Assembly (NCBI GenBank): GCA_017475185.1
Contig: JAFVGB010000018.1
Coordinates: 1-52,417 of the forward strand
Length of the DNA stretch: 52,417 nt
Direction: 5' to 3'
Origin: Clostridia bacterium
Lineage (GTDB): Bacteria > Bacillota_A > Clostridia > TANB77 > CAG-508
The translations under genes were made by a program, and so were the position numbers. Below are positions 36,135-43,809 of the stretch, one piece after another. The notes beneath the pieces were generated by a model. It was not told the origin of the DNA. It did no database searches and saw only the letters and a program-made list of their open reading frames with translations. Within the stretch, counting starts at the first letter, position 1, and every line of letters begins with the position of its first letter.

Positions 36135-36989
36135 ATGCCAAGTTTAGAATTATATAGAATATTTAAAATAGTAGCAGAAGAAGGCAACTTAACAAGAGCT
36201 AGTGAATTACTTTTCATATCTCAACCAGCAGTAACAAAGCATATACACAATTTAGAAAACGAACTAAATCTAAAATTGTTTGAAAGAACACAACACGGAA
36301 TGGTACTAACAAAAGACGGAGAAAAATTATACAATCAAATAAAAGACTCTGTAAATGTCCTTTCATCAGTAAAAGATAATGTAGATCAAATAACGAATAT
36401 AAATCTCGGAATTCACATCAATTTTTCTAATGACTTTTATAGACCATTACTAAACAAACTTAAAGAAAAGAATCCAGAAATTGAATTTACTATTGGAAAA
36501 AGCAATACTGAGAATATGTTTTCAATGCTTGAGAAAAATGAAGTTGATGCTTACTTATCAAAAAGACAACCAGAGGATATTCATAATAAATCAATAAAAT
36601 TTATCAGTTTAGGAACGCTACATGACAACTTTTTCGTAAATAGCAATTCAAAGTATCTAAATAAATCATTTTCAAAAGATGATTCAGCAACTATATATAC
36701 ATTAAGAAATATATCAAGTACAAGTAAGAATATCGAAAAGGCTATAAAGGAAAATGGGTTTGAAAATATTACAATCAAAAATAATACATTTAATACTATT
36801 TTAGAAGAATTAGAAGGCAATGATATTATTGCATATATAACAGAAGAATATATACAAAAAGAATTGAATGAAGGTAAATTTAAGAGAATTGATTTAGGAT
36901 TAGATATACAAAACGAAGTAGAATATGGGATATATTATAATGCCACTAACAAACTAAAAAATGTAAAAAAGATATTTGAAAATATATAA
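36135..36989 (+). CDS. LysR-family transcriptional regulator
   Basis: The 284-residue protein starts with a LysR winged helix (1-60; SLELYRIFKIVAEEGNLTRASELLFISQPAVTKHIHNLE, split by helices) and a linker helix. A periplasmic-binding-like effector domain follows (about 90-280). It likely binds inverted repeats with T-N11-A spacing. The palindrome TATAACTT-T-AAGTTATA lies 10 bases after its stop, in front of the hydrolase operon, and again at 38590. It is most likely the regulator of those two promoters. Binding site TAGGAGGAG. Confidence 0.92.
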   Translation: MPSLELYRIFKIVAEEGNLTRASELLFISQPAVTKHIHNLENELNLKLFERTQHGMVLTKDGEKLYNQIKDSVNVLSSVKDNVDQITNINLGIHINFSNDFYRPLLNKLKEKNPEIEFTIGKSNTENMFSMLEKNEVDAYLSKRQPEDIHNKSIKFISLGTLHDNFFVNSNSKYLNKSFSKDDSATIYTLRNISSTSKNIEKAIKENGFENITIKNNTFNTILEELEGNDIIAYITEEYIQKELNEGKFKRIDLGLDIQNEVEYGIYYNATNKLKNVKKIFENI

Positions 36990-36998
36990 TACTAACAC

Positions 36999-37064
36999 TA
37001 TAACTTTAAGTTATATCTCAAGCACTTTTAAGTATTTTACATAACACCTATGTGTTGCTATAAT
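36999..37064 (+). promoter_or_regulatory. LysR-type promoter, copy 1 (hydrolase operon)
   Basis: A 17-bp palindrome TATAACTT-T-AAGTTATA (36999-37015) is followed by ACTTTTAAGT (37024-37033), -35 TTTACA (37036-37041), and -10 TATAAT (37059-37064; spacer 17). The palindrome centre lies about 64 bases before the expected start, the classic LysR recognition position; the second half-site abuts the -35 box. Confidence 0.75.
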
Positions 37065-37110
37065 TAAAGTAATAAATGATTAACCACACAAATAATAGGA
37101 GGTATTGGTT

Positions 37111-37878
37111 ATGAAAATTATTAATGAAAAAGTAATTACAAAAGATAACTTTGAGTTAGATGTGAAAATTTCATTACCTGATGGAGATTATAAGAAGGCA
37201 GTAGTTATGTGTCACGGATTAACAAGCTCAAAAGAAGGTAGGAGAGAACAACTAAAAAACATAGCTGAAAAATTATGTAATGATGGATATAAAGTAATAC
37301 AATTTGACTGGAGAGGACACGGAGAAAGCTCTGGAAAAGATTTAGATGTTAATTTAACAGGCTTTCAAACTGATTTGACTACAATTATAGATACATATGT
37401 AAAAGATGAAGAATTCTATATGTTTGGTTTCTCTTTTGGAGGATTCGCAGTAAATCAATGGTTATACTTAACACAAAACACATCAGTTAGGAAAGTCGCT
37501 TTAATCGGACCACCATTAAATCCGATATATAGTTCATTATTAAATAAAAACGAATTCTGTTATCAAGAAATATATGATGCAATACAAGATGGAAGTCTTG
37601 AGAAAAATGGATATGCGTATTGGGCGTTAAAAGAATGGAAAGTATCTAAAACATTCTTGGATCAATGCCGAGAATATGATTATAGAAAAGCTATTGCATA
37701 TCTTTCTAATAGAACATTATTATTACAAGGTAAAAATGACAAGAACGTAGATAAAAACTTTAATGAAATGTATGCAAATGAATATAACTTTGATTATAAA
37801 GAATATGATGCATCACACTCACTATGGGAAGTTATAGATGAGGCTGCTGAAGAAATAGTTAAATTCTTTAATAGTTAA
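37111..37878 (+). CDS. Alpha/beta hydrolase (S33/feruloyl esterase-like)
   Basis: The 255-residue serine hydrolase has HGLTSSKEGRREQ (oxyanion loop), FDWRGHGESSG, the nucleophile elbow GFSFGGFA, an acid in LLQGKNDKNVD and His in DASHSLWE. It resembles the BD-FAE/YqkD-type cytoplasmic esterases. The ATG at 37111 follows ATAGGAGG. It is the first gene after the LysR-type promoter, with the SGNH gene 31 bases downstream in the same operon. The ester substrate may be the LysR ligand's precursor; that is inference. Confidence 0.88.
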   Translation: MKIINEKVITKDNFELDVKISLPDGDYKKAVVMCHGLTSSKEGRREQLKNIAEKLCNDGYKVIQFDWRGHGESSGKDLDVNLTGFQTDLTTIIDTYVKDEEFYMFGFSFGGFAVNQWLYLTQNTSVRKVALIGPPLNPIYSSLLNKNEFCYQEIYDAIQDGSLEKNGYAYWALKEWKVSKTFLDQCREYDYRKAIAYLSNRTLLLQGKNDKNVDKNFNEMYANEYNFDYKEYDASHSLWEVIDEAAEEIVKFFNS

Positions 37879-37909
37879 TAATATATAAAAGATTAAGGGG
37901 GAATTTTAT

Positions 37910-38542
37910 ATGGAACCAATTAGAATACTATGTTATGGAGATTCAAATACCTGGGGATATATTTCAGGTAGTAATCATTTAAGATACGGAAACAATGAAA
38001 GATGGACAAGATTGTTAGCACAAAAACTAGGAGATAAGTTTGAAATAATAGAAGAAGGCTTAAACAGCAGAACAATTATTTCAAACGACCCAAGGCCTGG
38101 AAAAGAAGGAAAAAACGGATATGAATATTTAATTCCATGCTTGGATACACATGATCCTGTTGATTTAGTTGTTGTGATGTTAGGTACAAATGAATTGAAA
38201 AAAGTTAATGACAAGACGATAGAAGAAATAGGGGAGATATTTGACAAATATATTGTAAAAACTATTTTAAATAGAAAATCTCAATTTTTAGACAAATACC
38301 CAAAATTGTTAATAGTCGCACCACCTTTAGCAGATGATGATGGTAGTGGTAAATATGAAGGTGCTTATGAGAAATCATTAAAATTCAACGAAATTTATGG
38401 AAAAATTGCTGAAGATAATAATTGCTATTTTGTTGATAATAAAGGTTTAGAAACTGGTATTGATAAAGTTCATTTAACTAAAGAAAGTCATAAATTGTTA
38501 GCTGAAAAATTATATACTAAAATATGTAATATATATCAATAA
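37910..38542 (+). CDS. SGNH/GDSL hydrolase (arylesterase-like)
   Basis: The 210-residue protein has the block I motif LCYGDSNTWGY (catalytic Ser), Gly in EEGLNSRT, VMLGTNELK (GxND-type Asn) and the Asp-His pair in DKVHLTKES. The subfamily with 'GDSNTWG' includes acyl-CoA thioesterase I-like and arylesterase-type enzymes. It forms an operon with the preceding hydrolase, under LysR control. A truncated copy of its first 14 codons lies at 33226. Confidence 0.9.
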   Translation: MEPIRILCYGDSNTWGYISGSNHLRYGNNERWTRLLAQKLGDKFEIIEEGLNSRTIISNDPRPGKEGKNGYEYLIPCLDTHDPVDLVVVMLGTNELKKVNDKTIEEIGEIFDKYIVKTILNRKSQFLDKYPKLLIVAPPLADDDGSGKYEGAYEKSLKFNEIYGKIAEDNNCYFVDNKGLETGIDKVHLTKESHKLLAEKLYTKICNIYQ

Positions 38543-38547
38543 TACTT

Positions 38548-38578
38548 AGAGTGGATTTACAGAAAATCCGCTCTTTTT
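38548..38578 (+). terminator. Intrinsic terminator of the hydrolase operon
   Basis: AGAGTGGATTT/AAATCCGCTCT stem (one G-U) with T-run. Confidence 0.88.
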
Positions 38579-38589
38579 AGTATATTGTA

Positions 38590-38655
38590 TATAACTTTAA
38601 GTTATAACTAACATACTTTTAAGTATTATACATAATGCAAGAACGATGCTATAAT
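38590..38655 (+). promoter_or_regulatory. LysR-type promoter, copy 2 (Hfq-like gene)
   Basis: The same 17-bp palindrome (38590-38606) and ACTTTTAAGT (38615-38624) precede -35 TATACA (38627-38632) and -10 TATAAT (38650-38655; spacer 17). Palindrome start to -10 is 60 bases, exactly as in copy 1, while the -10-proximal spacer differs in sequence. Confidence 0.75.
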
Positions 38656-38705
38656 ATATTTAAGAAAAGAGTATAACATGCTATACTTCAAAGAAACATT
38701 AAATC

Positions 38706-38742
38706 TTCTGGAGGTAGCATGTAACCTCCAGAAATATTTTTT
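38706..38742 (+). terminator. Terminator in the leader of the Hfq-like gene (attenuator)
   Basis: A perfect 10-bp stem TTCTGGAGGT/ACCTCCAGAA is followed by ATATTTTTT. It lies 50 bases after the promoter and just before the binding site (TTAGGAGG, 38741) and ATG of the next gene. The 5' arm contains GGAGGT. A short frame from 38678 (MLYFKETLNLLEV...) runs through it. Confidence 0.75.
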
Positions 38743-38755
38743 AGGAGGAATACTT

Positions 38756-38944
38756 ATGAAAAAAACCGTACTTATGCAAGGAATAATCCATCAAGCATTT
38801 CTTACAGGCAAAAAAGTAAAATTCACATTAACAAATGGGGATGTGATAGAAGACACAATAGTTGATTATGACGAATTTATCATTTTAACAAGGAGACTCT
38901 GGCATATTCGGTGGTGCAACCTTTGTAATGTAACATTTTCTTGA
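38756..38944 (+). CDS. Hfq/Sm-like small protein, possibly truncated by a frameshift
   Basis: The first 40 residues, MQGIIHQAFLTGKKVKFTLT then NGDVIEDTIVDYDEFIILTR, follow the Hfq Sm1 pattern (helix, 'K..V...L.NG..I...I..YD.F.ILL'). After ILTR the frame gives Trp/Cys-rich text, ending at 62 residues. One base earlier in phase, the sequence reads QGDSGIFGGATFVM then TAA, which looks more natural. A one-base insertion near 38892 would explain this. Hfq proteins bind small RNAs as hexamers; whether this variant does is unclear. Binding site TTAGGAGG. Confidence 0.55.
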   Translation: MKKTVLMQGIIHQAFLTGKKVKFTLTNGDVIEDTIVDYDEFIILTRRLWHIRWCNLCNVTFS

Positions 38945-38950
38945 TACGAT

Positions 38951-38989
38951 AAACAAGGAAGGTAAATAAACTTTGCTTTCCTTGTTTTT
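38951..38989 (+). terminator. Intrinsic terminator
   Basis: AAACAAGGAA/TTCCTTGTTT stem with a long loop and T-run. Confidence 0.78.
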
Positions 38990-39097
38990 CTTGCTGATTA
39001 TAGTAGTGAACTAGTAGTAAAATAAAAAAATCTTTTCAAATGGTTTTATATATGGTATAATCAGTTTAATATAGAAAAATGTGTAGGAGGAAAAATC

Positions 39098-39361
39098 ATG
39101 GAACTAAAAGAATTAGAAGAAGAAATTATTAAAATTAAAGAAAGAAATAAGAAAGTAGAATTAGACAAAGCGTGGGAAACAAGTTGGACAAGAAAAATTT
39201 GTATAATGGTGTTAACTTACATAGTAGTAATTACTTATTCTTATTTAATAAGAAATAACAACAACATATGGTTAAGCTCTCTTGTGCCTGTAATAGGTTT
39301 TACGCTATCAACATTATCTTTAAAGTTGGTTAGAAAACTATGGGAGAAAAATAAAAAGTAG
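39098..39361 (+). CDS. Small predicted membrane protein, 87 residues
   Basis: An N-terminal charged helix (MELKELEEEIIKIKERNKK) is followed by two hydrophobic segments (about 34-51 and 60-76) and a basic tail. This pattern is seen in small 2-TM Firmicute proteins of unknown function. The binding site is TAGGAGGAA. Composition is native. It ends just before the rnpB promoter. Confidence 0.65.
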   Translation: MELKELEEEIIKIKERNKKVELDKAWETSWTRKICIMVLTYIVVITYSYLIRNNNNIWLSSLVPVIGFTLSTLSLKLVRKLWEKNKK

Positions 39362-39373
39362 ACTAAACACTGT

Positions 39374-39402
39374 TTGACAAATTCAAAAAAACAAGGTACA
39401 AT
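39374..39402 (+). promoter_or_regulatory. Promoter of rnpB
   Basis: Consensus TTGACA (39374-39379) and TACAAT (39397-39402), spacer 17, a few bases before the RNA start. Confidence 0.8.
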
Positions 39403-39412
39403 AAACAATAGA

Positions 39413-39780
39413 GTAAATTAAATAGTCGCGTATAGCAATTCCGAAAGGAAGCGTACGAGGAAAGTCCGGGCTCCATAGAGCAATGATGCTGGATAACGTC
39501 CAGTGAGGGAGACCTTAAGGAAAGTGCAACAGAAAATAACCGCCCATGTAATCTCCGTATGGAATTAGATGAGCAAGGATGAAAAGGCGAGGTAAGAGCT
39601 CACCGCTGGTATGGTGACATACTGGGTCAGTGTAAACCCCATCTGGAGCAACACCCGAATAGAAGGCTAAGACTGCTCGTCATCTTCTGACTGAGGTGGC
39701 TTGAGGCATATAGCAATATATGTACTAGATAAATGACTATTCAAGACAGAACCCGGCTTACAGATTTACACTATTAATTT
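39413..39780 (+). ncRNA. rnpB: RNase P RNA, bacterial type A
   Basis: The catalytic RNA of tRNA 5' processing. Conserved cores are visible: GAGGAAAGTCCGGGCTCC (CR-I) near 39457, CAGAAAATAACCGCC near 39530, AAAGGCGAGGTAAGAGCTCACCG near 39580 written here in parts (GGTAAGAGCTCACCG), and GACAGAACCCGGCTTA (CR-V) near 39745. The 5' TTAAATAGT pairs with 3' ACTATTAA as helix P1. The AAAATAACCGCC form indicates type A. Ends are approximate. Confidence 0.95.
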
Positions 39781-39782
39781 TT

Positions 39783-39806
39783 AAGAAGCATATAGCTTCT
39801 TTTTTT
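39783..39806 (+). terminator. Terminator of rnpB
   Basis: AGAAGC/GCTTCT stem with 4-base loop and a run of eight T. Confidence 0.8.
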
Positions 39807-39869
39807 ATTGCAATTACAAAATATTTATAGTAAAATAACCGTAACAAAACAAAAAGGATGGATAAACAA

Positions 39870-40439
39870 ATGAATAGAACGAAAAGAAAAATATTTGAAG
39901 CTGCAATGGAATTGTTTGCACAAAAGGGGTATGATGGCACAAGCGTAGAGGAAATTACTTCAGTAGTTGGAATAGCAAAAGGTACATTATATTATCATTT
40001 TACAAGCAAAGAGGAAATATTTTATTTCTTAGTAGAAGAAGGAATGAATTTATTAAAAAACAGTATTGAAATTAAAACATCAAAATACACAAATGCAATA
40101 GATATGATAAAAGCTGTAATTTTAATTCAAATAAAGATTATTATTAAATATGAGAATTTAATAACTCTTGTTATAAGTCAAATGTGGGGAAAAGAAGAAC
40201 GTAATATAAGATGCAGAGAATATGTATATGATTATATAAAAATACTTGAAGATATTGTGAGACAAGGAATAGAAAAGGGCGAAATAAATAATGGAAACCC
40301 AGAGGCAATTGCATCAGGAATATTTGGTTTTACTTGTTCAGGGCTGTTATATAGATTAAAAACAGGAGAAGAATTTGATATACAGGAGTTATATAAAGAG
40401 TTTAGTAACTATGTTGTAAAAGGTTTAAAGAGTAAATAA
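39870..40439 (+). CDS. TetR-family transcriptional regulator
   Basis: The 189-residue protein has a TetR helix-turn-helix (about 1-47; RKIFEAAMELFAQKGYDGTS then VEEITSVVGIAKGTLYYHF). It has a helical ligand/dimer domain of the QacR-like type. No efflux gene or inverted repeat is obvious beside it, so target and ligand are open. The ATG at 39870 is preferred: AAAGGA ends at 39857 and would overlap a start at 39858. Confidence 0.9.
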   Translation: MNRTKRKIFEAAMELFAQKGYDGTSVEEITSVVGIAKGTLYYHFTSKEEIFYFLVEEGMNLLKNSIEIKTSKYTNAIDMIKAVILIQIKIIIKYENLITLVISQMWGKEERNIRCREYVYDYIKILEDIVRQGIEKGEINNGNPEAIASGIFGFTCSGLLYRLKTGEEFDIQELYKEFSNYVVKGLKSK

Positions 40440-40632
40440 AAATCATTAAAACTCGAATATATATGTAAAAAAATTAAAAATATAAAAATACATCTAAAAA
40501 CACAAATAAATGTCGTAAAGATTTGGCAGAAATAGATAAAAAATTATTGCACTATAAAATATATTATTATATAATTGCCTTTGTACACAGAATGAATTAT
40601 ACATGTTCGAAAAGCAAGGAGGAGACATCATT

Positions 40633-42135
40633 ATGTTTGTGAATGAAAAATTGCAAGAATTCGAAAGATACATTTATAATAAAAAGGTTGCATTAATAGG
40701 ATTAGGCGTAAGTAATCTACCACTAATAGATTATTTTACAGATAAAGGTGCAAAGGTTTCTGTATTTGATAAGAGAAATATAGATGAAATAGATAAAGAA
40801 ATATTAAACAAAATAACGGCACGCTGTGCTAATTTTTCGTTTGGAGAGCATAATCTTATTAGTTTAATAGGATTTGATTTAATACTAAGATCACCAACAT
40901 GCAGACCAGACATTCCTGAATTAAAAGCAGAAGCAATTCGAGGAGCTATTATTACATCTGAAATAGAATTAGTAATGGAAATGTGTCCAGGTAAAGTTAT
41001 TGGTGTTACAGGAAGTGATGGAAAAACAACAACAGCAAGTTTAATATATCAAATTTTAAAAGAAAAAGGATATGAATGCTATCTTGGAGGAAATATAGGT
41101 ACACCGTTATTTACAAAACTAAAAGAAATGAAACCAGAATGTATTACAGTTCTTGAATTAAGTAGTTTTCAACTAATGGGAATACAAACATCTCCTGAAA
41201 TTGCTGTAATTACCAATATTTCGCCAAATCATTTAGATGTTCATACAAATTATGATGAATATATAGAATGTAAAAAGAACATATTCAAGTTTCAAGATGA
41301 AAATGGTAAGGTCGTTTTAAATTATGAGAATGATTTAACAAGGTATTTTGCATCAGAAGCTCCTGGAAAAATACGATTTTTCAGCAGTAAAAACAGACTT
41401 GATAATGGAGTAATATATGATAATGGTGTAATAAAATCATGTGTTGATGGAGTACGTATGCATATAATGACAATAGATGATGCAATTTCAATCCATGGAA
41501 TACATAACTATGAAAATATATGTGCTGCAATAGCTGCAACAGAAAATTTAGCAGACCCATATTCACAATTAAGAGCTATAACCAAATTTAAAGGTGTTGA
41601 ACATAGACTTGAATTAGTTAGAAATATAAATGGAATTAGATGGTATAACGATTCTATTGGAACAAGTCCAACAAGAACAATAGCAGGACTAAATGCTTTT
41701 AAAGAAAAAGCTGTTCTTATAGCAGGAGGATATGATAAAAACTTAGATTATCAATGCTTAGCTAAACCAATTATTCAAAAAGCAAGTAAACTAATCTTAA
41801 TTGGTTCAACAGCAGATAAAATAGAAAAAGCAGTAAAAGAACAGATAGAAAAAGATTATGAAGAAATGAAATCAAACACAAATATAAATCCGACTACTTC
41901 AACAAATTCTTCGAAAAAAACCGAACTACCAATATATAGATGTGATACACTTGAAGAATGTGTTCAAAAAGCAAATGAAGTAGTAAGTCAAAACGAAATA
42001 GTACTCTTCTCACCAGCAAGTGCAAGTTTTGATATGTATAAAAACTTTGCTGAAAGAGGAGAAAAATTCAAAACACTTGTATTTAATTTAGAAACAGAAA
42101 ATGCATTAAAAAACTCAATTAAACCAAATACTTAA
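40633..42135 (+). CDS. murD: UDP-N-acetylmuramoyl-L-alanine--D-glutamate ligase
   Basis: MurD adds D-glutamate to UDP-MurNAc-L-Ala. The 500-residue protein begins with a Rossmann-like domain (VALIGLGVSNLPLIDYFTDK) and has the Mur ligase P-loop GVTGSDGKTTTA. ELSSFQL, ITNISPNHLDVH, FKGVEHRLELV and WYNDSIGTSPTRTIAGL are all diagnostic of MurD. A low-complexity insert (SNTNINPTTSTNSSKK, about 415-430) precedes the C-terminal domain and makes the protein about 50 residues longer than usual. Start at 40633 is set by GCAAGGAGGAG. It is not in a division cluster here. Confidence 0.95.
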   Translation: MFVNEKLQEFERYIYNKKVALIGLGVSNLPLIDYFTDKGAKVSVFDKRNIDEIDKEILNKITARCANFSFGEHNLISLIGFDLILRSPTCRPDIPELKAEAIRGAIITSEIELVMEMCPGKVIGVTGSDGKTTTASLIYQILKEKGYECYLGGNIGTPLFTKLKEMKPECITVLELSSFQLMGIQTSPEIAVITNISPNHLDVHTNYDEYIECKKNIFKFQDENGKVVLNYENDLTRYFASEAPGKIRFFSSKNRLDNGVIYDNGVIKSCVDGVRMHIMTIDDAISIHGIHNYENICAAIAATENLADPYSQLRAITKFKGVEHRLELVRNINGIRWYNDSIGTSPTRTIAGLNAFKEKAVLIAGGYDKNLDYQCLAKPIIQKASKLILIGSTADKIEKAVKEQIEKDYEEMKSNTNINPTTSTNSSKKTELPIYRCDTLEECVQKANEVVSQNEIVLFSPASASFDMYKNFAERGEKFKTLVFNLETENALKNSIKPNT

Positions 42136-42158
42136 AATTAAAGCCCGTCACCCAGACT

Positions 42159-42219
42159 TTGAAACATTTTGGGACGGTCTTTTTTTGTTTCAATTTTGAA
42201 ACATTAAGGGGACGGTCTT
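42159..42219. repeat. GGGACGGTCT palindromic repeat, copy 2
   Basis: Two direct units: TTGAAACATTTTGGGACGG with TCTTTTTTTGTTTCA, then TTTTGAAACATTAAGGGG with ACGGTCTTG. It follows murD by about 20 bases. The TGAAAC/GTTTCA arms can form hairpins, so it may also act as a terminator. Confidence 0.88.
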
Positions 42220-42293
42220 GAATAATTATAAAAAAGTATCAAAAATTTCTTATAAAGCATACTATATAAAATAAATAAATTAGGAGGTATTTT

Positions 42294-43061
42294 ATGTTTT
42301 ATAACGATTATGAAGATTACATGAGAAGTGTTTTAGGCTATTCTAACACAGGTGAAAATACATATTGTAGTAGTTGTAATTATGGTATAAATTATAATGA
42401 CATGGATTATAACAGTAATTACAGAGATTTTGCTAAATCAAATGTTGAACAAATGTATCCAGATATTTACAAAATTATTAATCCAATGGTTTGTGAAATT
42501 TGTGATAACAATACAAAACCGGTAACAGAATATTTAATTGAACAAATGACAGATGATGTATATGATAATGTTGTAAGTCGAGTGGAAGTACAAAATATAA
42601 TCAATTTAAATATTGGAACAAGAGAGACTGATGAATCGTTTATAACATCTGCTAGTGAAAATAGGGAAGATGTAAAAGAAAGTAGAGACAATAGAAGCAA
42701 TTCTAATAGTTCTACAAGTTTGGGCAACATGGGCAAAAATTCTAATGTATCAAATTCATTAAATAAAAATAATATAAATTCTTCAATAAATTCAAAGCAA
42801 AATGATTTAATAAATGTAAGCAATAGATCCATAGAATCTCAAGACAGAGAATCACGTTCACATTTTCATAGAAGAAACACATTGTTACGTGATTTAATCC
42901 GTATATTAATATTAAACAGGCTAATAAGACCAGAAAGACCAAGACCAAATAGACCACCATTTAGACCTGGATTTAGGCCTGGACCACGTCCGCCAATGCC
43001 CGGAGGACCTGGATTTGGACCAAGACCACCAATGCCGAGGTATGACGAGTATGAATGGTAA
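42294..43061 (+). CDS. Unknown protein with Asn/Ser-rich middle and Pro/Arg-rich tail
   Basis: The 255-residue protein has three parts. A Tyr/Cys-rich conserved-looking domain (about 1-100) contains NVEQMYPDIYKIINPMVCEI. A disordered Ser/Asn-rich linker (about 115-185) follows, and then a tail of RPxRP and PPMPGGP repeats ending MPRYDEYEW. No signal peptide is seen. Such tails are seen in spore-coat and other surface or assembly proteins; a coat protein is possible but unproven. The binding site is TAGGAGG and a terminator follows. Confidence 0.65.
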   Translation: MFYNDYEDYMRSVLGYSNTGENTYCSSCNYGINYNDMDYNSNYRDFAKSNVEQMYPDIYKIINPMVCEICDNNTKPVTEYLIEQMTDDVYDNVVSRVEVQNIINLNIGTRETDESFITSASENREDVKESRDNRSNSNSSTSLGNMGKNSNVSNSLNKNNINSSINSKQNDLINVSNRSIESQDRESRSHFHRRNTLLRDLIRILILNRLIRPERPRPNRPPFRPGFRPGPRPPMPGGPGFGPRPPMPRYDEYEW

Positions 43062-43120
43062 TAGAAATGAAAGTTAAAAGTTTTATAAATTGCATATAAA
43101 AAATTAAATATGGAAAAATA

Positions 43121-43156
43121 AAATTGTGTTCAATAAAATTTGAACACAATTTTTTA
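43121..43156 (+). terminator. Intrinsic terminator
   Basis: AAATTGTGTTCAA/TTGAACACAATTT perfect stem with T-run. Confidence 0.92.
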
Positions 43157-43182
43157 ATTATATAAATATAAAGGAGGAAAAA

Positions 43183-43620
43183 ATGAAAGTTAATGAATGT
43201 ATGTGTCATGATGTATTATGGGTAAATCCCGGAACATCAGTATGTGATTGCGCAAACTTAATGGCAGAACACAAAATTGGGTGTGTTCCAGTATGTGATG
43301 AAAATCAAAAGGTTGTGGGAATCATTACAGATAGAGATATTTTGCTAAGAACTGTGTGCACAAATAAAAATACAAAAACAACACCAGCGAGTGAAATAAT
43401 GACAACAGATGTATGGTGCTGTGATTCAAATGACCAATTAGATAAAGCACAGGAGATAATGTCAAAAAATCAAATAAGAAGATTGCCAATATTAGATAAT
43501 GGTAAAATAGTTGGAATATTATCAATTGGCGATATCAGTAGAAATCCAAACACTAACCAAGAAGCATATGTAATTACATTTGATAATATTTGTAAAGGTG
43601 GAAGTAAGAATAACGCTTAA
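43183..43620 (+). CDS. CBS-domain pair protein
   Basis: The 145-residue protein consists of two CBS motifs, MAEHKIGCVPVCDENQKVVG / IITDRDILLR and MSKNQIRRLPILDNGKIVG / ILSIGDISRN. Such stand-alone proteins bind adenine nucleotides and sense energy or stress. Six cysteines are unusual for a cytosolic CBS protein, with CMCHDVLW at the start and WCCDS. The binding site is AAAGGAGG. Confidence 0.88.
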   Translation: MKVNECMCHDVLWVNPGTSVCDCANLMAEHKIGCVPVCDENQKVVGIITDRDILLRTVCTNKNTKTTPASEIMTTDVWCCDSNDQLDKAQEIMSKNQIRRLPILDNGKIVGILSIGDISRNPNTNQEAYVITFDNICKGGSKNNA

Positions 43621-43719
43621 TATGTATAATGAAGGAAGCTTTTTTTAGGACATTTGCATAAAACAAACTACAAAGCAATATATTATAAAAAAGCAATAAG
43701 TGGATATAATAATTAAAAA

Positions 43720-43790
43720 TTGAAACATTTGGGACGGTCTTTTTTTGTTTCATTTTTGAAACAAAAAAAGACCGTCCACAAATGTTTCAA
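43720..43790. repeat. GGGACGGTCT repeat, copy 3 (full inverted repeat)
   Basis: TTGAAACATTTGGGACGG + TCTTTTTTTGTTTCA is followed by its near-perfect inverse, TGAAACAAAAAAAGA + CCGTCCACAAATGTTTCAA. This gives a stem of about 30 bp with a 4-base loop. It sits right before the permease binding site GCAAGGAG. Confidence 0.9.
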
Positions 43791-43809
43791 AAAGCAAGGA
43801 GTTGGTAAA

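Noticed and set aside
24000..38600. The array of small enzyme genes as an integron cassette array
   Set aside because: No attC-like repeated elements were seen between genes and no integron integrase is present; spacers differ in length and sequence.
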